NCBI GenBank assembly: GCA_963714875.1
Contig: CAVQQI010000011.1
Coordinates: forward strand, 62,001 to 126,000
DNA from: JBAOHV01 sp963714875
GTDB taxonomy: Bacteria > Actinomycetota > Acidimicrobiia > Acidimicrobiales > Microtrichaceae
DNA length: 64,000 nt
Reading direction: 5' to 3'
Part shown: in pieces, positions 44,288 through 54,014 of the stretch
How the letters are laid out: each line of letters starts with the position of its first letter
How positions within the stretch are numbered: the first letter of the stretch is position 1
Made by a program: the position numbers and the translations under genes
Notes under the pieces: model-generated
What the model was told of the DNA's origin: nothing
Databases searched by the model: none
What the model saw: only the letters and a program-made list of their open reading frames with translations

Positions 44288-45910
44288 ATGAGTCTCGAAC
44301 CGCCGCCGACCACCGACGATCCCACCGATCGGACCGCGCAGGATCCGCCACCGCCCCCCTCGGGCGCCGAGGTGGCGGAGGAACGCCAGGAGATGGCCGG
44401 CGTGGTCGGTACCCCGCTCGGTCGGGCGGTGAGGTTGGCGATCCTGGTCGCCCTGGTCATCTACCTCGGGATCGAACAGGGCCTGTCGATGCTGATCGTC
44501 GTCGCGGCCATCGTCGTCATGATCTTCCTGCACGAGCTCGGTCACTACGTGATGGCGAAGCGTGCGGGGATGCTGGTCACCGAGTTCTTCATCGGCTTCG
44601 GCCCCCGCATCTGGTCCTTCCGTCGCGGCGAGACCGAGTACGGGCTGAAGGCCATCCCTGCGGGGGCCTACGTGAAGATCATCGGCATGTCGAACATGGA
44701 GGAGGTGGATCCGGCGCTGGAGTCGCGCACCTACCGTCAGAAGTCCTTCTCGCAGCGCGTCGGGGTCGCGGTCGCCGGTTCGACCATGCACTTCCTGATC
44801 GCCCTGGTGCTGCTGGTGGTGCAGTTCGCCTTCATCGGTGATCCGACGACCGATCGGTGGGCGATCGGCGACATCACCCCGGGCAGCGCAGCCGAGGCTG
44901 CCGGTCTGGTCGAGGGGGACGAGATCCTGACCTTCGACGGACAGGACCTGGGGAGCTTCGATGAGTTCCGCGACGTGATCCGAGTCGCCCCTCCGGGCGA
45001 CTCCGAGTTGTTGGTGCTGCGTGACGGCGACGAGGTCACCGTGCCGATCTCGCTGTCCCAGCGCGCCAAGCTGATCGGCACCATCGGCGAGGACATCGAC
45101 GTGGTCGACAACGGGGATCGTCTGCTCGTGGGCGACCCGTACCCCGAGGGCGAGGCAGAGGCTGCAGGGCTGATCGGTGGCGCCACCCTGGTGGCGGTCA
45201 ACGGTCAACCGGTCGATTCCCTCGACGCGGTCATCGATGCTGCGGCGACGTCCAACGCCGGGGTCGTCGAGCTGACCACCGCGGATCCGTCGGGAACGAC
45301 GAGCGAGCATCGCATCGACCTGGGTCGTCAGCTCGGTGCGACGGAACCGGCGGCGTTCGTCGGCGTCGGGTCGCAGCCGGTGCTGATCACCGCATCAGCG
45401 CCCGGAGCGGTCGTCGGTGCGGTCACGACCTTCGGAGAGGTCGTCCGCGTCAGTCTGGTCGGCATCGGCAAGTTCATCTGGCCCCCGAACCTGTTCGGTT
45501 TCGTCACCGACGCGGTGTCCGGCGGCTCCGACGAGAACGCGACGGACACACCGACGGTCGCTGCGGACACCCCGTCGACGGTGTCGGAGAACCGACCGAT
45601 ATCGATCGTCGGCGTCGCGATGCTGGGCAGCGACCTGTCGGCGGAGAACCTGTCGAACCTGGTGCTGTTCCTGGCCCAGCTGAACATCTTCATCGGCGTG
45701 TTCAACCTGTTCCCGCTGCTGCCCTTCGACGGCGGGCACGTGGTCATCGCCTGCTACGAGAAGGCCCAGGAGAAGCGCCGGCGCACCCAGCAGCGCTACC
45801 TGGCCGACGTCTCCAGGATGCTCCCCGTCGCCTACGGAGTGGTGATCGTGCTCGTGGTGGTCGGCGTCCTGGCGATCTTCCTGGACGTGACGAGGGGCGT
45901 CAGCCTCTGA
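44288..45910 (+). CDS. rseP: RseP-type site-2 metalloprotease
   Basis: A 540-residue intramembrane zinc protease. It has an N-terminal Pro/Asp-rich tail and a first membrane helix. The active site is FLHELGHYVMAK near residues 79-90. The second site is NLFPLLPFDGGH (a variation of NPxPxLDGG; Phe for Leu), which supplies the Asp ligand. Two PDZ-like regions (PGSAAEAAGLVEGDEI and EAEAAGLIGGATLVAVNG) are between the sites. It cleaves membrane-bound anti-sigma factors or signal-peptide remnants. It is 540 residues, longer than E. coli RseP (450). Confidence 0.92.
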   Translation: MSLEPPPTTDDPTDRTAQDPPPPPSGAEVAEERQEMAGVVGTPLGRAVRLAILVALVIYLGIEQGLSMLIVVAAIVVMIFLHELGHYVMAKRAGMLVTEFFIGFGPRIWSFRRGETEYGLKAIPAGAYVKIIGMSNMEEVDPALESRTYRQKSFSQRVGVAVAGSTMHFLIALVLLVVQFAFIGDPTTDRWAIGDITPGSAAEAAGLVEGDEILTFDGQDLGSFDEFRDVIRVAPPGDSELLVLRDGDEVTVPISLSQRAKLIGTIGEDIDVVDNGDRLLVGDPYPEGEAEAAGLIGGATLVAVNGQPVDSLDAVIDAAATSNAGVVELTTADPSGTTSEHRIDLGRQLGATEPAAFVGVGSQPVLITASAPGAVVGAVTTFGEVVRVSLVGIGKFIWPPNLFGFVTDAVSGGSDENATDTPTVAADTPSTVSENRPISIVGVAMLGSDLSAENLSNLVLFLAQLNIFIGVFNLFPLLPFDGGHVVIACYEKAQEKRRRTQQRYLADVSRMLPVAYGVVIVLVVVGVLAIFLDVTRGVSL

Positions 45911-45954
45911 CCCGGGCGCGATCCCGTGACGCGTTTCCCGGGCCTGGCCGCAAG

Positions 45955-45966
45955 TAGTTTGGGGCC
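45955..45966 (+). promoter_or_regulatory. Leaderless-type promoter (-10 TAGTTT) of ispG
   Basis: TAGTTT at 45955-45960 is 6 nt before the ispG ATG, with no ribosome binding site. It is the tightest spacing among these sites. Confidence 0.45.
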
Positions 45967-47199
45967 ATGGATGCCGGCTCGCTGACCTTTCCACGACGTT
46001 CGACCCGACAGATCCACGTCGGTGACGTCGCGGTGGGTGGCGGGGCGCCGGTCAGCATCCAGTCCATGACGACGACCAAGACCGCCGACGTCGAGGGGAC
46101 CCTCCAGCAGATCTACTCGCTCGACATGGCCGGCGTCGACATCGTGCGCTGCACCTGCAACGAGATGGCGGCTGCCGAGGGCCTGGCGCGGATCGTCCCA
46201 CGCAGCCCGGTCCCGATCATCGCCGACATCCACCACCAGTACCGCATGGCGCTCGCTGCGATGGAGGCCGGCGTCCAGGGGTTGCGGCTCAACCCTGGCA
46301 ACATCCGCAACCCCGAGCACATCAAGGCCGTCGCCGCCGAGGCGAAGGACCGCAACATCCCCATCAGGATCGGTGTCAACGGCGGATCGCTCGATCCGGC
46401 GCTCTACGACAAGCATGGCGGCAAGGTCACTCCCGAGGCGATGGTCGAGTCCGCGCTCTCCGAGATCGCCTACTTCGACGAGGTCGGTTTCGACCTGATC
46501 AAGATCTCGGTCAAGGCCTCCAACGTGCCGCTGATGATCGAGGCCTACCGTCAGCTCGCAGAGGTGACCGACCATCCGCTGCACCTGGGGGTGACCGAGG
46601 CCGGGCCATTGCCAGACGGACTCATCAAGGCCACCGCCGGGATCGCGACGCTGCTCGCCGAAGGGATCGGCGACACGATCCGCTACTCGTTGACGGCGGA
46701 CCCCGTCGAGGAGGTCAAGGCGGCCCGCGTCCTGCTCGAGTCGTTCGGGCTACGCGAGCGCACCAATGTCGACCTGATCGCCTGTCCCAGCTGCGGTCGC
46801 GCCGAGGTCGATGTGATCGAGATCGCCGAACGAGCCCGCGACGCCTTCGCCGACAAGGAGCTTCCGCTGCAGATCGCGGTGATGGGCTGCGTGGTGAACG
46901 GACCGGGAGAGGCTCGAGACGCGGATCTGGGGATCGCTGCGGGCAAGCACAAGGGGCACCTGTTCGTGAAGGGCATCAACGCAGCAGTGGTGCCCGAGGA
47001 CGAGATGGTCCCGACACTCGTCGAGTGGGCGGAGTTCATCGCCGAGCACGGCACGGACGCGGCGCTCGCCAGGGTGGACACCGACAAGGCCCGGCGTGAG
47101 GCGGAGAAGGATCGTGCCGCGCTGCTGGCCGAACAGGGTGACGATGCCAACGCGAGTGAGCAACGGGTGGAGCTGATCCACAGGACGCTCGACCGCTGA
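45967..47199 (+). CDS. ispG: 4-hydroxy-3-methylbut-2-enyl-diphosphate synthase (flavodoxin/ferredoxin)
   Basis: A 410-residue Fe-S enzyme of the MEP path, converting MEcPP to HMBPP. PVSIQSMTTTKTADVEGT is the N-terminus (near residue 27). INPGNI-type LRLNPGNIRNPEH and RIGVNGGSL lie mid-protein. The 4Fe-4S ligands are in CPSCGR (near 275) and GCVVNGPGEARDADLGIA. Bacterial (not plant) length. It follows rseP, keeping the dxr-rseP-ispG order. Confidence 0.95.
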   Translation: MDAGSLTFPRRSTRQIHVGDVAVGGGAPVSIQSMTTTKTADVEGTLQQIYSLDMAGVDIVRCTCNEMAAAEGLARIVPRSPVPIIADIHHQYRMALAAMEAGVQGLRLNPGNIRNPEHIKAVAAEAKDRNIPIRIGVNGGSLDPALYDKHGGKVTPEAMVESALSEIAYFDEVGFDLIKISVKASNVPLMIEAYRQLAEVTDHPLHLGVTEAGPLPDGLIKATAGIATLLAEGIGDTIRYSLTADPVEEVKAARVLLESFGLRERTNVDLIACPSCGRAEVDVIEIAERARDAFADKELPLQIAVMGCVVNGPGEARDADLGIAAGKHKGHLFVKGINAAVVPEDEMVPTLVEWAEFIAEHGTDAALARVDTDKARREAEKDRAALLAEQGDDANASEQRVELIHRTLDR

Positions 47200-47229
47200 A
47201 TCGGGTCCGGAGGTCCGCAGGACCCCGGT

Positions 47230-47243
47230 TACGATCAGCCGCC
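47230..47243 (+). promoter_or_regulatory. Leaderless-type promoter (-10 TACGAT) of proS
   Basis: TACGAT at 47230-47235 lies 8 nt before the proS ATG. No -35 is obvious. Confidence 0.4.
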
Positions 47244-48662
47244 ATGGCCAAGGCTCCGATTCTCACCCCTCGCTCCGAGGACTTCCCCCGCTGGTACCAG
47301 GACGTGCTGTCCAAGGCGCAGCTGGCGGAGTCGGGCCCCGTACGCGGGACGATGGTCATCCGACCCTACGCGTACGCGATCTGGGAACGGATGGTCGCCG
47401 AGGTCGACCAGCGCATCAAGGCTGCTGGCGCCGAGAACGCCTATTTCCCGCTCTTCATCCCCGAGAGCTACCTGCAGCGTGAGGCTGAGCACGTCGAGGG
47501 CTTCAGCCCCGAGCTCGCCGTCGTGACCATCGCAGGTGGCAAGGCGCTCGACGAGCCGGTCGTGGTCCGACCCACGTCGGAGACGGTGATCGGGGAGTAC
47601 ATGGCCCGCTGGATCCAGTCGTACCGGGATCTGCCGCTGCTGTTGAACCAGTGGGCGAACGTCGTGCGGTGGGAGCTCAGGCCCCGCACCTTCCTGCGCA
47701 CCACGGAGTTCCTGTGGCAGGAGGGGCACTGCGCCCACGCGACCGAGGCTGACGCGCGGGAGTACGCGGCGAGGATCCTGCTGGACGTCTACCGGGACTT
47801 CATGGTCGAGGTGCTGGCGATGCCGGTGCTGATCGGAGCGAAGATCCCCGAGGAGCGGTTCGCCGGCGCCATCAACACCCTCACCTGCGAAGCGATGATG
47901 GGCGATGGCAAGGCGCTGCAGATGGGCACCAGCCACGAGCTCGGGCAGAACTTCTCCCGGGCGTTCGACATCAACTACCAGGACGCCGAGGGTGCACAGC
48001 AGCTGTGCTGGACCACGTCGTGGGGTGTCTCCACGCGCATGATGGGCGGACTGATCATGGCCCACGGCGACGACGCCGGACTGAGGGTGCCGCCACGTCT
48101 GGCGGCGGTGCAGGCGGTGGTGCTGGTGGTGAAGGACGATGACGACGCCTCGGTGACCGGCGCCGCTCGGGCGCTGCACCGCGAACTGACCGATCTGGGA
48201 GTGCGCGCACGTCTGGACGACCAGGTCGCCACGCCGTTCGGCCGTCGCGCCACCGATTGGGAGCTGAAGGGCGTGCCGCTGCGGATCGAGGTCGGCCCTC
48301 GTGACCTGGCAGAGGGCCGAGCGGTGCTGGTGCGACGCGACACCGGCGAGAAGGTGCCGATGGCGCTCGCGGAGCTACCGACGGCGGCGGGGGCGGTGAT
48401 GGAGCAGATCCAGCAGGACCTGCTCGCCGGATCGCTCGCCGAGCGGGACCGGCGGACCATCGACTGCTCGACCGTCGAGGAGGCGGCCGCCGCCGGCGCC
48501 GAGGGGTTCGCCCGCATCCCCTGGGCGGCGCTCGACGCAGCTGCGCTCGATCGCCTCGGACGCGACGCCCTGACCGTACGGTGCGTGCAGACTCCCGATG
48601 GCGGGCTTCCCTCCTCGCTGGACGCGGCTGAGAACATCGCGATCGTCGCCCGGGCGTACTGA
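47244..48662 (+). CDS. proS: Prolyl-tRNA synthetase, short (archaeal/eukaryotic-like) type
   Basis: A 472-residue class II synthetase. Motif 1 includes GTMVIRPYAYAIWERM, and AYFPLFIPESYLQ and RPTSETVIGEYMARWIQSYRDLP (split: RPTSETVIGEYM) follow. Motif 2 is LRPRTFLRTTEFLWQEGH and motif 3 GLIMAHGDDAGLRVPPRLA. The large INS editing domain of the E. coli enzyme (about 180 residues) is missing, so this is the short form also found in archaea, eukaryotes and some bacteria. Anticodon-binding and C-terminal zinc-like regions follow. It charges tRNA-Pro. Confidence 0.93.
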   Translation: MAKAPILTPRSEDFPRWYQDVLSKAQLAESGPVRGTMVIRPYAYAIWERMVAEVDQRIKAAGAENAYFPLFIPESYLQREAEHVEGFSPELAVVTIAGGKALDEPVVVRPTSETVIGEYMARWIQSYRDLPLLLNQWANVVRWELRPRTFLRTTEFLWQEGHCAHATEADAREYAARILLDVYRDFMVEVLAMPVLIGAKIPEERFAGAINTLTCEAMMGDGKALQMGTSHELGQNFSRAFDINYQDAEGAQQLCWTTSWGVSTRMMGGLIMAHGDDAGLRVPPRLAAVQAVVLVVKDDDDASVTGAARALHRELTDLGVRARLDDQVATPFGRRATDWELKGVPLRIEVGPRDLAEGRAVLVRRDTGEKVPMALAELPTAAGAVMEQIQQDLLAGSLAERDRRTIDCSTVEEAAAAGAEGFARIPWAALDAAALDRLGRDALTVRCVQTPDGGLPSSLDAAENIAIVARAY

Positions 48663-48718
48663 GCGATCGGCGATCCCTCCGGTCCTCGCCATGGCAGGGG
48701 GAGTCCCGCAGCGTCGCC

Positions 48719-48724
48719 TATACT
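48719..48724 (+). promoter_or_regulatory. -10 element TATACT before the rimP leader
   Basis: TATACT at 48719-48724 is a near-consensus -10. Transcription would begin near 48731, about 16 nt before the terminator-like hairpin. Confidence 0.5.
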
Positions 48725-48746
48725 GATCGTGTTCCGGTTCTCCGGG

Positions 48747-48776
48747 AGGCGTGGGCGATGCCCACGCCTTTTGTTT
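48747..48776 (+). terminator. Intrinsic terminator/attenuator in the rimP leader
   Basis: GGCGTGGGC (48748-48756), loop GAT, GCCCACGCC (48760-48768) with an extra A-T pair outside, then TTTTGTTT (48769-48776). It lies downstream of the TATACT element and upstream of rimP, so it may be an attenuator for the rimP-nusA-infB genes. The alternative is a proS terminator with the promoter being false. Confidence 0.65.
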
Positions 48777-48832
48777 GGGCCGGACCTTCGGCGCATCGGC
48801 GCCGTGTCACACGAGATCCCACGGAGGTGCAG

Positions 48833-49401
48833 ATGAGCGCGACAGCAGAGCGGGTGCGCCAGCTCGTCGCGCCGCTGCTGACCGAGCCCGATCTGGTGCT
48901 CTACGACGTGGAGTACACCGGGGGCACCCTCAAGGTGGTGCTCGATCGGCCCGGCGGGGTCGACATGGGCAGCATCACCGCGGTCACCCGGGCCGTCTCC
49001 GCGGCGCTCGACGAAGCCGACATCGTGCCCTCGTCCTACACCCTGGAGGTGTCGAGTCCGGGGCTGGAGCGCTCGCTGCGTACCCCGGAGCACTTCGCCG
49101 GCGCCGTAGGTCGCGAGGTCCGCATCAAGCTCCGTCCGGGGATCGAGGGCGATCGCCGCCTGACCGGAACCCTGACCGCCGCCGACGACACCACCGCCAC
49201 GGTCGCCCTCGGCGAGAGCGGCGAGCGCGTCGTGCGACTCGACGACATCACGAAGGCCAACGTCCACGTGGACTGGTCGCCGCCGCCCAAGCCCGGGTCG
49301 AAGGGGTCGAAGTCGAGCGGCCAACGCCGCCCCGACCCGCCCGAGGCCCCGAGTTCTTCTGACACACCGAGTTCTTCTGACACACCGAGTGAGGCCACCC
49401 C

Positions 49402-49405
<4 letters not shown>
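48833..49405 (+). CDS. rimP: Ribosome maturation factor RimP
   Basis: A 190-residue 30S assembly factor. LVAPLLTEPDLVLYDVEYTGG, LKVVLDRPGGVDMGSITAVTRAVS and YTLEVSSPGLERSL are the family core. A basic C-terminus follows with a duplicated SSSDTP element. ATG 48833 has GGAGG upstream; the longer frame to 48758 overlaps the leader hairpin region and is rejected. It overlaps nusA by 4 nt. Confidence 0.93.
49351..49386 (+). repeat. 18-bp tandem repeat in the rimP 3' end
   Basis: GAGTTCTTCTGACACACC occurs twice in direct tandem (49351-49368 and 49369-49386), encoding a repeated SSSDTP. A partial third copy (GAGTGAGG) starts after it. Being a multiple of three, it keeps the frame. Confidence 0.85.
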
Positions 49406-50757
<1,352 letters not shown>

Positions 50758-50926
50758 GAGCGGGGCACGGGTCATGTGACCTTCGCGACATGAGCCCGGG
50801 GCGGTTCGTGCGACGCGCTGATCCGTGCGAGGATGGAGGGCTGTCAGAGCCCGCCGTGACCTGCGTTCAGCGCGCCACGGTGCCGGCCCCGGCACGGATT
50901 CACGACACGGAAGCGAACGGAACGTC
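50758..50926 (+). other. Gap between nusA and infB without ylxR
   Basis: The 169-nt gap holds no frame with the YlxR CVGCR motif, although ylxR commonly sits between nusA and infB. I see no promoter with confidence. Confidence 0.5.
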
Positions 50927-53812
50927 TTGGCAAAGCAACGGGTGTACGAGCTGGCTAAAGAGCTCGGCCTGACCAACAAGGAGTGCATCGACCTCTGCAA
51001 CGCCCTCGGTTACGGCGTGAAGAGCCACTCCTCCTCCCTCGATGGCGCCTACGCGGACCAGGTCCGCCGGAAGGCCGCGCGCGAAGGGCTCATCCGCGAG
51101 CAGCAGCCCGAGGAGCCGTCCAAGAAGGGTTCCAAGAAGGGAGCCAAGGCAGCGGCTCCCGGCACGACCGAGAGCGTCGAGCCGCCCGAGGCGGAGGCTC
51201 CGCCCGCCCCGGCGCCGGCCCCGGCGCCAGAGCCTGCCCCTGCGGCCCAGCCCGTGGCGGAACAGGTCGCCACTGCACCGAGCACCACCGGGGAGTCTGT
51301 CGGCTCGTCGACCGATGCGCCCTCGGCGCCGATCGCCGATCAGCCGACGAAGAAGGTCGTCTCCACCAAACCGACCAGTGGGCGTCCCGCGCCCAAGCCG
51401 GTCGAGCCGCCTCCGGCCCCGGCTGCGCCTCGTCCTGCCGCGTCGGCTCCGCCTGCTGCCACAGCGCCTCCTGCTCGGCCAGCAGCGCCGGCACCGACTC
51501 CTGCATCGACACCAGCGCCCGCGCCGTCCGCAGACTCCACCGGAGCGGGCGCAGACGACACTGCCGCGGCAGCTGCGTCGTCCCCGGCTCCCGCACAGGA
51601 CGCACCGCCGTCCGATGCGCCGGGTGGCCCGCCCCTGTCGCAGTCCGGCAAGCCGATCCCGCCGCCGCCGGGTCCACCCCTGTCGCGCACCGGCAAGCCG
51701 ATCCCGCCGCCGCCGGGCCTCGGTGGCCGCGGTCCCGCTCCGGCAGGTCGTGGGCCGGCCGGCGCCGGCCGTGGCCCCGGTGGCCGTGGTCCCGGAGGGC
51801 CTCGCCCCGCCGGGGGTCCCGGTGGTGGATTCAATCGTGGCCCCGGCGGCTCACCCTTCCCGCCGCCCGGCGGTGGTGGACCCGGAGGTCCCCCAGGTGG
51901 CCGTGGGCGCCCGGGTGGCGGCCCACAGCGGCCGCCCCGACGCAAGGGTCGTCGTCGTCGCAACCGCGAAGAGCTGCAGCCGATGGACATGCCGAGCTAC
52001 ACGCCGGCAAGTGCACCGGTTCCCGAGGGTGTCGTCGTCATCGAGCGGGGGTCCACCCCGCAGGATCTCGGTGCCCGACTGAACCGGACCGCGGCTGACG
52101 TCGTTCGCTTCCTGCTCCAGCAGGGCGAGATGGTGACCGCGACGCAGTCGCTGCCCGACGAGATGATCGAGCTGTTCGCGACCGAGGTGGGAGCGGAGAT
52201 CTCGTTGGTCGACCTCGGCCAGGAGCAGGAGGTCGAGCTCCGCAAGGTGCTCGAGGTCCCCGACGACGAGGACGAGGATCGCGACTCACTGCCACACCGC
52301 GCGCCGGTCATCACGGTGATGGGTCACGTGGATCACGGCAAGACCAAGCTCCTCGACCGGATCCGCAACGCCAACGTCGTTGCTGGCGAGGCCGGTGGGA
52401 TCACCCAGCACATCGGTGCCTACCAGGTCGACAAGGACGGTCGTCCGCTGACCTTCATCGACACCCCTGGTCACGAGGCGTTCACCGCCATGCGTGCACG
52501 GGGTGCCGACGCGACCGACATCGTGGTGCTCGTCGTCGCAGCCGATGACGGCGTCATGCCCCAGACGAAGGAAGCCATCGCCCACGCACAGTCGGCCGAG
52601 GTGCCGATCGTCGTCGCGATCAACAAGATCGACCGCGAGAACGCCGATCCCAACCGCGTCATGCAGCAGCTCGCCGAGCACCAGCTCGTCCCCGAGGCAT
52701 GGGGTGGCGACACGATCATGTGTGAGGTCTCCGCGCTCGAGGGCCTCGGGATCGACGAACTGCTCGAGAACCTGCTCATCGTGGCAGAGGTCGAGGACCT
52801 GCGCGCCGGCCCCGAGGGGCGAGCCCGCGGCGTCGTCGTCGAGGCACACCTGGACATCGGTCGTGGGCCGGTGGCCTCTGTGCTGGTCCAGCGAGGCACC
52901 CTGCGTGTCGGCGATCCACTGGTCGCCGGCGCTGCCTGGGGCCGGATCCGTGCGCTGATCAACGATCGCGGTGAACAGGTCAAAGAGGCAGGTCCGTCGA
53001 CACCGGTCGAGGTGCTCGGGTTGTCCGACGTGCCGCTCGCCGGGGATGACTTCGTCGTCGCGCCGGATGAGCGCAAGGCTCGATCGGTCGCGGAGACCCG
53101 CGAACGCTGGGTGCGCGACGCAGCCCGTGGACGCGACGCCTCGGTGGTCTCCCAGGGCGGGCGGCTCGAGGACATCTTCGCCCAGATCCAGGCGGGGGAG
53201 CAGGCGATGCTCAACCTCATCGTCAAGGCCGATGTGCAGGGTTCCCTCGAAGCGGTGACCGAGAGCTTGAAGAAGCTCGAACGGCCCGAGGTCAAGGTCG
53301 GATTCGTGCTGCGCGGTGTCGGCGGCATCTCCGAATCCGACATCCAGCTCGCTGCCACTTCGAGCGCGACCATCATCGGGTTCAACGTGCGCCCGGGTCG
53401 TCAGGCCCGTGAGATGGCCGACGCCGAGGGTGTCGAGATCCGGACCTACGAGATCATCTACAAGCTGCTCGAGGACGTCGAGTCGGCGCTCATCGGCATG
53501 TTGGAGCCGGAGTTCGAAGAGGTCGTGACCGGTGACGCCGAGGTCCGCGAGGTCTTCAAGGTGCCCCGGATCGGGTCGGTCGCAGGGTGCATGGTCCAGT
53601 CGGGAGTCATCACCAGGGGCTCGAAGGTCCGGTTCCTGCGTGAGGGCACCATCATCTGGAAGGGCGAGATCAGCTCGCTGCGTCGTTTCAAGGACGACGT
53701 CCGGGAGGTTGCTGCCGGCTTCGAGTGCGGCGTCGGCCTGTCGGACTTCCAGGATCTCAAGGGTGGCGACATCATCGAGACCTACGAGCTGCGGGAGATC
53801 CCCCGCAGCTGA
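50927..53812 (+). CDS. infB: Translation initiation factor IF-2
   Basis: A 961-residue GTPase. The TTG at 50927 is chosen because translation from it gives AKQRVYELAKELGLTNKE, the canonical IF-2 N-domain. An Ala/Pro/Gly-rich low-complexity region runs to about residue 345 (APAPEPAPAAQPVAE; GGRGPAPAGRGPAGAGRGP). The G domain has G1 GHVDHGKTKLLD, G2 GGITQHIG, G3 DTPGHEAFTAM and G4 NKIDRENAD. Domains II-IV follow (RDASVVSQGGRLEDIF; ESDIQLAATSSATIIGFNV). The start lacks a clear SD. The gene delivers fMet-tRNA to the 30S. Confidence 0.95.
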   Translation: MAKQRVYELAKELGLTNKECIDLCNALGYGVKSHSSSLDGAYADQVRRKAAREGLIREQQPEEPSKKGSKKGAKAAAPGTTESVEPPEAEAPPAPAPAPAPEPAPAAQPVAEQVATAPSTTGESVGSSTDAPSAPIADQPTKKVVSTKPTSGRPAPKPVEPPPAPAAPRPAASAPPAATAPPARPAAPAPTPASTPAPAPSADSTGAGADDTAAAAASSPAPAQDAPPSDAPGGPPLSQSGKPIPPPPGPPLSRTGKPIPPPPGLGGRGPAPAGRGPAGAGRGPGGRGPGGPRPAGGPGGGFNRGPGGSPFPPPGGGGPGGPPGGRGRPGGGPQRPPRRKGRRRRNREELQPMDMPSYTPASAPVPEGVVVIERGSTPQDLGARLNRTAADVVRFLLQQGEMVTATQSLPDEMIELFATEVGAEISLVDLGQEQEVELRKVLEVPDDEDEDRDSLPHRAPVITVMGHVDHGKTKLLDRIRNANVVAGEAGGITQHIGAYQVDKDGRPLTFIDTPGHEAFTAMRARGADATDIVVLVVAADDGVMPQTKEAIAHAQSAEVPIVVAINKIDRENADPNRVMQQLAEHQLVPEAWGGDTIMCEVSALEGLGIDELLENLLIVAEVEDLRAGPEGRARGVVVEAHLDIGRGPVASVLVQRGTLRVGDPLVAGAAWGRIRALINDRGEQVKEAGPSTPVEVLGLSDVPLAGDDFVVAPDERKARSVAETRERWVRDAARGRDASVVSQGGRLEDIFAQIQAGEQAMLNLIVKADVQGSLEAVTESLKKLERPEVKVGFVLRGVGGISESDIQLAATSSATIIGFNVRPGRQAREMADAEGVEIRTYEIIYKLLEDVESALIGMLEPEFEEVVTGDAEVREVFKVPRIGSVAGCMVQSGVITRGSKVRFLREGTIIWKGEISSLRRFKDDVREVAAGFECGVGLSDFQDLKGGDIIETYELREIPRS

Positions 53813-53824
53813 GCGTTCGCGACG

Positions 53825-53867
53825 GATCCCGGGTGCTGCGCCGAATGGCGGGGTGCCCGGGATCTTT
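53825..53867 (+). terminator. Terminator hairpin after infB
   Basis: GATCCCGGG (53825-53833) pairs with CCCGGGATC (53856-53864); an inner CGCC-GAAT-GGCG stem is nested in the loop, followed by CTTTC. It ends the rimP-nusA-infB unit, so rbfA is separately transcribed. Confidence 0.55.
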
Positions 53868-54014
53868 CGCGAACGGGGTCCGGGTGCGCCCGGCGTCGCC
53901 GCTCGGTGACGCTCGGTCGGACCGTGGCGTGAACGAGGCCGCCGTGGACCGACCAGTCGATCACGGGGCTTCCGAGGTCAGGTGCGGGGCGTCTCACCGA
54001 GGCTGCGGTTGGGC

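Noticed and set aside
51140..51960. Low-complexity region as a separate repeat element
   Set aside because: It is the Pro/Gly/Ala-rich linker of IF-2, normal for actinobacteria.
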